Shown: one piece after another, positions 6,135 through 11,591 of the stretch
How the letters are laid out: each line of letters starts with the position of its first letter
Position numbering within the stretch: the stretch's first letter is position 1
The notes under the pieces: model-generated
What the model saw: the letters and a program-made list of their open reading frames with translations, nothing else
Told to the model about the DNA's origin: nothing
Databases searched by the model: none
Position numbers and translations under genes: made by a program
Source: Neisseria shayeganii 871
GTDB lineage: Bacteria > Pseudomonadota > Gammaproteobacteria > Burkholderiales > Neisseriaceae
Assembly (NCBI RefSeq): GCF_000226875.1
Contig: NZ_JH164926.1
Span: 925,956 to 937,546, forward strand
Direction of reading: 5' to 3'
DNA length: 11,591 nt

Positions 6135-6187
6135 CTTCCCCTAAGCATTTCAGGTAGCTTCTAGCTACCTGAAATGCTTAGGGGAAG
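6135..6187. repeat. 25-bp perfect palindrome with degenerate DUS after comEA
   Basis: The arms 6135-6159 and 6163-6187 are exact reverse complements with a three-base loop (TCT). The core contains TTCAGGTAGCTT, a DUS with one changed base. The stem is the longest in the window. No T-run follows on either side (GGATCTTGCG to the right), so it is not a standard intrinsic terminator, although it could still end comEA transcription. Confidence 0.85.
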
Positions 6188-6353
6188 GATCTTGCGAAAA
6201 TTAACCATATCAATACAACTTGTGACATAGCAACAATCGCTCACAGTCTTTGGGACAATTTGGGACAAACAGATTCAGATAGAGCGAACCATCGGCACCC
6301 AAACAGATAAATACACTCAAACTGACATACGCTCCCGAAAACATCTAAAAGTT
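6188..6353. other. Intergenic DNA with no recognisable gene
   Basis: Only short open frames exist here, for example about 44 codons on the minus strand starting at an ATG near 6343; they match no family I know. The one regular structure is a perfect tandem repeat of TTTGGGACAA at 6249-6258 and 6259-6268. Together with the flanking palindrome and mobile element, the stretch from 6115 to 6576 has no convincing coding sequence. Confidence 0.6.
6249..6268. repeat. Tandem 10-bp repeat
   Basis: TTTGGGACAA occurs twice head to tail without a mismatch. It might be a binding site or a slippage product; nothing around it decides this. Confidence 0.7.
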
Positions 6354-6365
6354 TTCAGGTAGCCT
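6354..6365 (-). other. Exact DUS at the left edge of the MITE-like element
   Basis: TTCAGGTAGCCT is an exact uptake sequence on the minus strand. Its last five bases (AGCCT, 6361-6365) are repeated immediately after the element at 6548-6552, so the insertion appears to have struck the DUS itself. Before insertion it probably belonged to the 3' hairpin of the minus-strand exporter gene. Confidence 0.8.
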
Positions 6366-6547
6366 GAGACCTTTGCACAACCCCAGATGTGGATGCAGTT
6401 CAAGACGTAGCAGCGCAGCGAACGTGAACGCTAGGAATCCCTGTGGAACAAACATATCACACGATAGGCAAGTGAGCGAGCAGTACCAATAGGGCATAAA
6501 CGCACAACACAAAAATGCGCCGCAGATGGGTGTTGTGGAAAGGTCTC
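6366..6547. mobile_element. MITE-like element, 182 bp, with terminal inverted repeats and probable 5-bp target duplication
   Basis: The left end GAGACCTTTGCACAACCCC and the inverted right end GAGACCTTTCCACAACACCC match at all but about two positions. AGCCT flanks both sides (6361-6365 and 6548-6552), as expected of a target duplication. No transposase frame fits within 182 bp, so it would be moved in trans. GAGACCTTTGCA ends are typical of neisserial IS5-type elements, but those usually duplicate fewer bases, so the parent is uncertain. Because AGCCT begins AG and ends CT, the inverted repeat could also be read as two bases longer. A diverged relative lies at about 9355-9530. Confidence 0.75.
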
Positions 6548-6576
6548 AGCCTTTTTGGCAGTGGGGCGCCTGTTAT

Positions 6577-7194
6577 TTACCACACCGTCCGCAGCAGGCC
6601 GATGCCCAAATAGGCCATCATCAGCGCAATCAGCGTGTCCAAGAGCCGCCATACGCCCTCGCGGCGGAACAACGGTTGCAGCAGGCGGGCGCCGAAGCCC
6701 AAGCTGCAGAACCACAATACCGACATGCTGGCCGCCCCCAGCCAGAACGCCCACTTTTCCGCTGCGGCAAAACCAGCCGCCACACCGCCGATCAGCAGCA
6801 CGGTATCGAGGTAGACATGCGGGTTAAGCAACGTCATCGCCGCCACCGTGGCCAATACCTTGCCCGCCGGCTGCGGCCGGGTGTGCTCCGTATCCAGCAC
6901 CAGATGCCCGCCGCCCTGCCAGGCGCGTTTCGCGGCCAGCAGGCTGTAGCCGAGCAGAAACAGCCCGCCGCCCCACGTCATCGCCTGCAGCAAGCCGGGC
7001 GAAGCAACGGCCACCCGGCCCAAGCCCCATACTCCCGCGCCGATCAACAGCATATCGCACACGCAGCAAAAGGCCACCACCAGCGGCACCTGCTGCTTGA
7101 GCAGGCCCTGCCGCAGCACATAAGCGTTTTGCGCGCCGATCGCCACAATCAGCCCCGCGCACAGCATCAATCCTTTCAGATAATAAGCCCACAT
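6577..7194 (-). CDS. LysE/ArgO-family amino acid exporter
   Basis: This 205-residue inner-membrane protein has about six hydrophobic segments and the family signatures VAIGAQNAYVLRQG (17-30) and TLLNPHVYLDT (121-131). It closely follows the pattern of E. coli ArgO and Corynebacterium LysE, which export arginine, lysine or toxic analogues. ATG 7194 is chosen over the upstream ATG at 7230: AGGAA lies the right distance ahead, and MWAYYLKGL matches the family start (ArgO MFSYYFQGL). It is divergent from an ArgP-like LysR regulator, the usual arrangement for lysE/lysG and argO/argP-type pairs. The MITE-like element is inserted about 30 bases beyond its stop. Substrate (Arg, Lys or both) cannot be decided. 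Confidence 0.9.
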   Translation of the reverse strand: MWAYYLKGLMLCAGLIVAIGAQNAYVLRQGLLKQQVPLVVAFCCVCDMLLIGAGVWGLGRVAVASPGLLQAMTWGGGLFLLGYSLLAAKRAWQGGGHLVLDTEHTRPQPAGKVLATVAAMTLLNPHVYLDTVLLIGGVAAGFAAAEKWAFWLGAASMSVLWFCSLGFGARLLQPLFRREGVWRLLDTLIALMMAYLGIGLLRTVW

Positions 7195-7275
7195 CGGCGC
7201 TTCCTTTCTCTTGCTTGTCTGAGGCCGCACTATGCCGCAAAATCCGTTCGGCGGCCATGCGCTGCAATACGATTC

Positions 7276-7287
7276 AGGCTACCTGAA
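7276..7287 (+). other. Exact DUS in the exporter/regulator intergenic region
   Basis: AGGCTACCTGAA lies alone, not as an inverted pair, between the divergent exporter and regulator genes. It is 30 bases ahead of the regulator ATG, so it sits within the likely promoter or leader region. Confidence 0.8.
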
Positions 7288-7316
7288 AAAAACGCATCCC
7301 CATCTTGGTTTCCATT

Positions 7317-8264
7317 ATGCTCACCGATCCCAAACTCGCCGCCGCTTTTTTGCAGGTATTGGCCAGCGGCAGCTTCGAGCAGGCCGCAGCCGAGCTGCAT
7401 CTGAGCCCGTCTGCCGTGTCCCAACGCATCCGCCGCTTGGAGGCGCAAACCGGTTGTCTTTTGCTCACCCGCCGTCCGCCGTTGCGGGCCACGCCTGCCG
7501 GGCGCAAGCTGGTGGGCTATCTGCGCCGCGCCGATATGCTGGCGCAGGAAATGCAGCGCGAACTGGCTGCCGAACCGCAGCCTTTCGTGCTGCGGCTGGC
7601 GGTGAATTACGACATTCTCGATACTTGGTTGATGCCGGTGTTGGCGCAGTTGAAACACCGCCACCGGCTGCTGTACCGCCTGCATGCCGACGACCAAAAC
7701 CATACCCTCGATTTGCTCACCGAGGGTGAAGTGCACGCTGCCCTCAGCAGCCGCAGCGAGGCGCAGCGTGCTGGCGAAGTACACTATTTGGGGGCACAGC
7801 GTTACCGCTTGTTGGCCGCTGCCGAGACGGCGGCGCAATGGTTTGCCGAAGGGGTGGATCGCAGCAGCCTGCGTCGGGCCCCATTGCTGGTGTTCAACCG
7901 CAAAGACCGTTTGCAGCATGATTTTTTGCAGACACACTTCGGCATCCGGGCCGATCATTGCCAACAGCATACGGTGCCCTCGAACAACGCTTTTTATCAG
8001 GCGCTGCGGCTCGGTTTCGGTTACGGCATGATTCCCGACTGCCAAAGCCGTGACGATTTGGCGGCCAGTTTGCTGTGCGACTTGGCTCCCGGCCGTTTTG
8101 CCGATGTGCCGGTGTATTGGCACGGCTGGCAAGTATCGCCGCCACTGATGCAGCGGGTACGCGAAGACTTCGCCCGCATGGCGGCCGCTTATTTGGACGG
8201 CGCGGCCCGCGGGGATGGACAATATTCGGGTGAAAGCGGTATCGGTTTCGCTGTGCAGTCTTGA
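7317..8264 (+). CDS. LysR-family regulator, ArgP/LysG type
   Basis: This 315-residue protein has an N-terminal winged helix-turn-helix (about 4-62) with the motif GSFEQAAAELHLSPSAVSQRI (18-38), then a substrate-binding domain from about 90 to 295. The opening resembles ArgP/LysG regulators, which sense lysine or arginine and activate the divergent exporter. Divergence from the LysE/ArgO gene with a 122-bp spacer supports that role. A TTG at 7305 would add four residues, but ATG 7317 gives the usual family N-terminus. Neither start has a visible Shine-Dalgarno, which is unusual here. The LysR family is certain; the ArgP/LysG subgroup is likely from context. Confidence 0.85.
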   Translation: MLTDPKLAAAFLQVLASGSFEQAAAELHLSPSAVSQRIRRLEAQTGCLLLTRRPPLRATPAGRKLVGYLRRADMLAQEMQRELAAEPQPFVLRLAVNYDILDTWLMPVLAQLKHRHRLLYRLHADDQNHTLDLLTEGEVHAALSSRSEAQRAGEVHYLGAQRYRLLAAAETAAQWFAEGVDRSSLRRAPLLVFNRKDRLQHDFLQTHFGIRADHCQQHTVPSNNAFYQALRLGFGYGMIPDCQSRDDLAASLLCDLAPGRFADVPVYWHGWQVSPPLMQRVREDFARMAAAYLDGAARGDGQYSGESGIGFAVQS

Positions 8265-8265
8265 T

Positions 8266-8299
8266 TTGCATTCAGAATAAACGTATCTTCACAATGCAA
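8266..8299. promoter_or_regulatory. Inverted repeat between the two LysR genes, candidate operator
   Basis: TTGCATT (8266-8272) and AATGCAA (8293-8299) are perfect inverted 7-mers separated by 20 bases, starting just after the first regulator's stop and 56 bases ahead of the second regulator's ATG. It could be an autoregulatory site for the downstream LysR gene or part of a weak hairpin. No clear -35/-10 pair was found. Confidence 0.3.
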
Positions 8300-8354
8300 G
8301 CCTGACGGCACACCGCAAGCCCTTCCGCCCTCCATCCAACGCAGGGAACACGCC

Positions 8355-9242
8355 ATGGATCTCAACCAGTTAAAAAGCTTTGTCGCCGTTGCCCACCAAG
8401 GCAACCTCACGCAGGCAGCGGAAAACCTGCACCTTTCTCAGCCGGCCGTTTCCGCCCAAATCAAAGCCATCGAGCGGCATCTCGACGTACAGCTTTTCGA
8501 ACGCAATGCCCAAGGCATGAGCCTTACCGCCGCCGGCAGTGCGCTGCTGCCCGAAGCGGAAGCCCTGTTGCGCCACATGCACCGCCTCGACCATTTCGCC
8601 AGCCGCTTGGCCGGCAGCCACACCGATGTGCTGGAAGTGGGCATCATCCACCCCTTGAGCAGTAAAAAAACCGCACAGCTGGCCCAGTGTCTGCGCGACG
8701 AGCTGCCCGATGTGCACCTCAAATTCCGTTTCGGCCTCAGCGGCGACCTCATCAATGCGGTGCGTAAAAAAGAGCTGCACGCCGGTTTTTTTCTCGGCAG
8801 CAACCCCTACCGCAGCGTGCAGGCCGTGCCTTTGGAGCAGGTGGAGTATGTGCTGCTCTGCCATCATGACGAGGCGGAAACCGTCCGCGCCGGTCTGCCC
8901 AAGAGTTTGAACCGCTGCAACTGGATCGATATGTCGGCCGCTTCCGGCAGCAGCAAACACATCCAGCAACTGTGGCGGCAGCTGAAGGTGTCGCCGCCTA
9001 GCCGCATCCAATGCGACCGCCCATCGGCCATGATCGATATGGCCGCCCAAGGCTTGGGTGTGGCCTTTGTGCCGCGCCGCGCGGCTGTGAAAGCCATCGG
9101 CAGCGGCCTGCCGGTGGCGGTGGTGGAAGAAGTGGCTGCCGCCATCGAATTGAATTTCGTTTATCCTGCCGAGTATGAGGAAAACCCGTTGGTATCGGCC
9201 TTGGCCGAAGTGGTGGCGCGGGTGTGGCCAGCAGCGGTATGA
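8355..9242 (+). CDS. LysR-family transcriptional regulator, target unknown
   Basis: This 295-residue protein starts MDLNQLKSFVAVAHQGNLTQ and continues AAENLHLSQPAVSAQIKAIE, a textbook LysR helix-turn-helix (about 16-40) followed by the LTAAG wing (57-61). The effector-binding domain spans about 91-290, with VGIIHPLSSKKT near its start. AGGGAA at 8343-8348 gives a good ribosome binding site. It lies in the same direction as the ArgP-like gene but is only distantly related, and no divergent partner gene exists, so its regulon and ligand cannot be predicted. No clear terminator immediately follows the stop; the next strong hairpin is at 9630-9669. Confidence 0.88.
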   Translation: MDLNQLKSFVAVAHQGNLTQAAENLHLSQPAVSAQIKAIERHLDVQLFERNAQGMSLTAAGSALLPEAEALLRHMHRLDHFASRLAGSHTDVLEVGIIHPLSSKKTAQLAQCLRDELPDVHLKFRFGLSGDLINAVRKKELHAGFFLGSNPYRSVQAVPLEQVEYVLLCHHDEAETVRAGLPKSLNRCNWIDMSAASGSSKHIQQLWRQLKVSPPSRIQCDRPSAMIDMAAQGLGVAFVPRRAAVKAIGSGLPVAVVEEVAAAIELNFVYPAEYEENPLVSALAEVVARVWPAAV

Positions 9243-9354
9243 AGCGGGCAGAGGTGTCGGCATCAAAAGATTGAAATCTTGAAACAGTGCGTGCGGCATA
9301 TTTTTGTTGCGCATTTATCAGATCGCCATATCACCTTCACGCCCATCAATATGC
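9243..9354. other. Intergenic DNA between the LysR gene and the repeat copy
   Basis: No gene is visible here. The 471-bp gap to the next promoter (9243-9713) holds this unremarkable part, a diverged MITE-like copy, a short stretch with small overlapping hairpins (9575-9618), and a DUS-type hairpin. Confidence 0.5.
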
Positions 9355-9530
9355 GATCTTTGCAAAACCTCTTGATGTAAATGCCGTTCAAGGTATCGCA
9401 GCGCAAAAAGTGTGAACGCCAAAAATTCCTGCGGAACAGACAGTTCAACTACACGGCTAAGCGGGCAGTACTCCCGGGGCATAAACAACGCACAATGCAG
9501 AAAGACACCGCAGATGGGGGAAGATTCCGA
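9355..9530. mobile_element. Diverged second copy of the MITE-like repeat
   Basis: This stretch aligns along its whole length, same orientation, with the element at 6366-6547. Shared blocks in order are CTTTGCA, TTCAAG, GCAGCGCA, GTGAACGC, GGAACA, GCAGTAC, GGGCATAAA, CGCACAA and CCGCAGATGGG. The outer ends have decayed: GATCTTTGCAAAACC replaces GAGACCTTTGCACAACC, and the right end is hard to place. AAGATC at 9565-9570 mirrors GATCTT at 9355-9360 and could be the true right end. No target duplication is seen, so this appears to be the older insertion. Confidence 0.65.
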
Positions 9531-9629
9531 GGAGCGAAGTAACGGAAACCTTGTGGGCGGAGGTAAGATCTAAAACGCCGTTCTGAACATGGCGTCCAAC
9601 AACACCTCTTAAGGACGCATCTTCGGCAG

Positions 9630-9669
9630 ATTTCGGGCTACCTGAAAACACTTTCAGGTAGCCCGAAAT
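9630..9669. terminator. DUS-derived hairpin before the transporter gene
   Basis: ATTTCGGGCTACCTGAAA (9630-9647) and its exact reverse complement (9652-9669) form an 18-bp stem with loop ACAC. Each arm carries a DUS with one changed base (GGGCTACCTGAA). It lies upstream of the transporter promoter, so it would insulate that gene from readthrough. It lacks a long T-run. Confidence 0.65.
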
Positions 9670-9713
9670 ATGCTTAAACAATTCACTTAACATGACTTTC
9701 TGATTCTTAACGA

Positions 9714-9742
9714 TTGCTTACCCTTTGCCGCATTGTTATACT
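9714..9742 (+). promoter_or_regulatory. Sigma70-type promoter of the transporter-slyX operon
   Basis: TTGCTT (9714-9719) and TATACT (9737-9742) are 17 bases apart. Transcription would start near 9749, 28 bases before the ATG at 9777. The TTG that would extend the reading frame to 9714 is itself the -35 element, which argues against that longer start. Confidence 0.65.
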
Positions 9743-9776
9743 CACGCTTTTGTTTTTATTCAGGTGTAATCGAAAC

Positions 9777-11165
9777 ATGAATGCTGTGGTTTTGGCCGTA
9801 TTGGTCATGCTGTTGTTATCGGTGGCCAGGGTGCATGTGGTGTTGAGCCTGGTCATCGGCGCGTTTGTGGGCGGCTTGGTGGCCGGCCTGCCTTTGGCCG
9901 ACATCAAAGACGCCGTATCCGGTGAAGTGCTGACGCAGGGCGTCATCACCCATTTCCAAACCGGTTTGTCGGGCGGTGCCAAAATCGCTCTTTCTTATGC
10001 CATGTTGGGGGCCTTTGCCATGGCCATCACCCATTCCGGCCTGCCGCAGCAACTGGCCGGTGCCGTGGTGCGGCGTATGGAAGGCAACGGCCGGCGCGAC
10101 ACCATTCCTTCAGCCGTCAACTGGGTGAAATGGGCGCTGATCGGCGCTTTGCTGGTGATGGGCGTGATGAGCCAAAACGTGATTCCCATCCACATCGCCT
10201 TTATTCCGATGATTGTGCCGCCGCTGCTGCTGGTGTTTAACCGCATGCAGATCGACCGCCGCCTGCTGGCCTGCGTGATGACTTTCGGCCTGGTCACAAC
10301 TTATATGTTCTTGCCCGTCGGCTTCGGCGTCATTTTCCTGAACGAAATTCTGCTGGCCAATATCGACAAAGCCGGCATGAACGTGAAAAACCTGTCTGTG
10401 ATGCAGGCGATGGCGATTCCCGCCTTGGGCATGGTGGCCGGTTTGCTGGTGGCCGTGTTCATCAGCTACCGCAAACCGCGTGCTTACCGCAACACCGAAG
10501 CCGATTTCCGCGCCGAACAACGGGCCGAAAGCCAAGCCAAAATCTCTCCCTACCGCAGCTTGGTGGCCGCGTTGGCGATTGTGGTCGCCTTTGTGGTGCA
10601 GCTGGTTTACGACGACGCCCTGCTGCTGGGCGCCATGCTCGGCTTCGCCGTATTCATGGCGCTGGGCGTGGTGCGCCGCCAGGAAGTGGACAGCGTGTTT
10701 GACAGCGGCATCAAAATGATGGCGATGATCGGCTTCATCATGATTGCCGCACAAGGCTTTGCCGAAGTGATGAAGGCCACCGGCCAGATCCAATCGCTGG
10801 TGGACAGCAGCGCGGCCCTGTTTGCCGGCAACAAAGGCGTGGCCGTGCTGGCCATGCTGCTGGTTGGCCTGCTGGTTACCATGGGCATCGGCAGCTCGTT
10901 CTCCACCCTGCCGATTATCACCGCCATCTATGTGCCGCTGTGCATCAGCATGGGCTTTTCGCCGCTGGCCACCGTTGCCATCATCGGCACCGCCGGCGCC
11001 TTGGGCGATGCCGGCTCACCCGCTTCAGACTCCACCCTCGGCCCGACTTCCGGCCTGAATGTGGACGGCCAGCACGACCACATTTACGACAGCGTGATTC
11101 CCACTTTCCTGCACTACAACCTGCCTCTGCTGGCTGCCGGCTGGATCGCCGCCATGGTGCTGTAA
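9777..11165 (+). CDS. Na+/H+ antiporter family (NhaC/YuiF-type) inner-membrane transporter
   Basis: This protein of 462 residues is almost entirely hydrophobic helices, about ten to twelve membrane segments, with a basic cytoplasmic loop in the middle (RKPRAYRNTEADFRAEQRAE). The C-terminal GDAGSPASDSTLGPTSGLN near residue 409 is characteristic of the ion-transporter superfamily group annotated as Na+/H+ antiporter family protein. The Bacillus member YuiF has been linked to amino acid uptake, so the ion/antiport label should be treated cautiously. The frame is open back to a TTG at 9714, but that lies in the -35 box; ATG 9777 has AGGTG at 9762-9766. The gene overlaps slyX by one base and shares its promoter. 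Confidence 0.82.
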   Translation: MNAVVLAVLVMLLLSVARVHVVLSLVIGAFVGGLVAGLPLADIKDAVSGEVLTQGVITHFQTGLSGGAKIALSYAMLGAFAMAITHSGLPQQLAGAVVRRMEGNGRRDTIPSAVNWVKWALIGALLVMGVMSQNVIPIHIAFIPMIVPPLLLVFNRMQIDRRLLACVMTFGLVTTYMFLPVGFGVIFLNEILLANIDKAGMNVKNLSVMQAMAIPALGMVAGLLVAVFISYRKPRAYRNTEADFRAEQRAESQAKISPYRSLVAALAIVVAFVVQLVYDDALLLGAMLGFAVFMALGVVRRQEVDSVFDSGIKMMAMIGFIMIAAQGFAEVMKATGQIQSLVDSSAALFAGNKGVAVLAMLLVGLLVTMGIGSSFSTLPIITAIYVPLCISMGFSPLATVAIIGTAGALGDAGSPASDSTLGPTSGLNVDGQHDHIYDSVIPTFLHYNLPLLAAGWIAAMVL

Positions 11166-11383
11166 TGAATCATCCGGAAGAACGGCTCACCGAGCTGGAA
11201 ATCCAGCTGGCCCTGCAAAACGAATTATTGGACAGCCTGAACGGCACGGTAGCCAAAATGCAGCAAACATTGGATCTGCAACAGGCGCAGCTGCGCTGGC
11301 TGTATAGCCGGCTGAACGAAAGCAGTAGGCAACACGGCGACAGCCCGTTCGACCCTGCCGCCGAACTGCCGCCGCATTATTGA
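11165..11383 (+). CDS. slyX: SlyX family protein
   Basis: This 72-residue protein begins MNHPEERLTELEIQLALQNE, predicts one long coiled-coil helix over about 4-52 with the LNGTVAKMQQTLDLQQAQLRWL heptads, and ends in a proline-rich SPFDPAAELPPHY. This is the SlyX pattern, including the conserved terminal PPHY. The biochemical role of SlyX is unknown. Its ATG overlaps the transporter's TAA stop (TAATG) and has no obvious Shine-Dalgarno, so translation is probably coupled to the transporter gene. An imperfect DUS hairpin follows 18 bases after its stop. Confidence 0.93.
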   Translation: MNHPEERLTELEIQLALQNELLDSLNGTVAKMQQTLDLQQAQLRWLYSRLNESSRQHGDSPFDPAAELPPHY

Positions 11384-11401
11384 ACCGCCGGAAAAAAATT
11401 C

Positions 11402-11431
11402 AGGCTACCTGAAAACTGTTTCAGGCAGCCT
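11402..11431. terminator. Mixed-dialect DUS hairpin after slyX
   Basis: AGGCTACCTGAAA (11402-11414) pairs with TTTCAGGCAGCCT (11419-11431) around ACTG, with one A-C mismatch. The left arm is the exact Eikenella DUS. The right arm read backwards is AGGCTGCCTGAA, the dialect described for Simonsiella. The tail CTTTAAAAA is weak. Confidence 0.7.
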
Positions 11432-11591
11432 CTTTAAAAATGTCAGAAAGCGAGAGAAAAAACACTACCCATAATAGACCATAATAGAGGCAACTTTTAG
11501 GCAATCAAACCGGTACTTTGGCGTGAAGAGACATACCGGCCCTCGAAATATTTTGCCATCACATATCTGATTTTAAGTAGCCAAATTAGAG
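11432..11591. other. Gene-poor right edge
   Basis: No gene is identified with confidence. CCATAATAGA is repeated in tandem at 11469-11478 and 11479-11488. CCGGTA (11510-11515) and TACCGG (11534-11539) form a small inverted repeat. On the minus strand a frame is open from the window edge to a TAA at 11497-11499 (30 codons, ending RYVSSRQSTGLIA). It could be the C-terminus of a convergent gene entering from the right, but I recognise no family and the length is too short to decide. Confidence 0.4.

Noticed and set aside
6188..6345. Small minus-strand ORF (about 44 codons starting near 6343) and a plus-strand frame ending in RHPNR
   Set aside because: Neither has a ribosome binding site or a recognisable family; length is within chance expectation.
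6526..7404. Plus-strand open frame of 292 codons over the exporter gene
   Set aside because: It starts inside the MITE-like element and is Gln/His/Arg/Pro-rich; the minus strand carries the LysE/ArgO signatures.
7230..8222. Minus-strand open frame of 330 codons opposite the ArgP-like gene
   Set aside because: The composition is rich in Gln, His, Arg and Ala without family resemblance, and the plus-strand LysR protein is unmistakable.
8370..9314. Minus-strand open frame of 314 codons opposite the second LysR gene
   Set aside because: It mirrors the reading frame of the LysR gene and shows no domain or plausible ribosome binding site.
1..11591. tRNA, rRNA, CRISPR array, restriction or toxin-antitoxin module
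   Set aside because: I looked for these on both strands and saw no cloverleaf, array or characteristic protein motifs.

Overview
The window looks like a chromosomal segment from a member of the Neisseriaceae, most likely Eikenella or a close relative. The main reason is the 12-mer AGGCTACCTGAA (reverse complement TTCAGGTAGCCT), the Eikenella dialect of the neisserial DNA uptake sequence (DUS). It occurs six times exactly and several more times with one or two changes, often as inverted pairs that form hairpins after genes. Gene content (type-B L31/L36 pair, ComEA, SlyX, GalE with a Neisseria-like neighbourhood) agrees. Most of the window is GC-rich, but about 2.46-4.58 kb is clearly AT-rich.

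Layout. At 1-171 is the C-terminal end of an IS481-family transposase, cut by the window edge, with a tandemly duplicated 24-bp end. At 219-678 lies a zinc-sparing ribosomal operon: a sigma70-type promoter whose -10 box abuts a perfect Zur operator, then rpmE2 (L31 type B) and rpmJ2 (L36 type B, too short for a standard ORF list). At 880-2361 is a GlcD-type FAD oxidase. At 2515-5666 is a surface-polysaccharide cluster: an AT-rich GT2 glycosyltransferase, an initiating polyprenyl-phosphate sugar phosphotransferase, and a GC-richer galE whose Cys299 suggests it may also act on UDP-GlcNAc. At 5776-6114 is comEA, the periplasmic DNA-binding competence protein. A 460-bp gene-poor stretch follows, containing a 25-bp perfect palindrome, a DUS and a 182-bp MITE-like element with terminal inverted repeats. 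At 6577-8264 a LysE/ArgO-type amino acid exporter and an ArgP-like LysR regulator are divergently arranged. A second, unrelated LysR regulator (8355-9242) is followed by a diverged copy of the MITE-like repeat. At 9777-11383 an NhaC/YuiF-type transporter overlaps slyX by one base. The last 160 bp hold no gene I can identify.

How the parts work together. The Zur operon would supply zinc-free ribosomal proteins during zinc starvation. The glycosyltransferase, sugar phosphotransferase and GalE could make and start a Gal- or GalNAc-containing glycan. The regulator/exporter pair would control export of basic amino acids. ComEA and the DUS copies are two halves of the natural-transformation machinery.

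I did not find a convincing wholly new multi-gene system. The most unusual signals are non-coding: a 16-bp-stem hairpin with a UUCG loop inside the glycosyltransferase gene, the MITE family, and the DUS-based hairpins.
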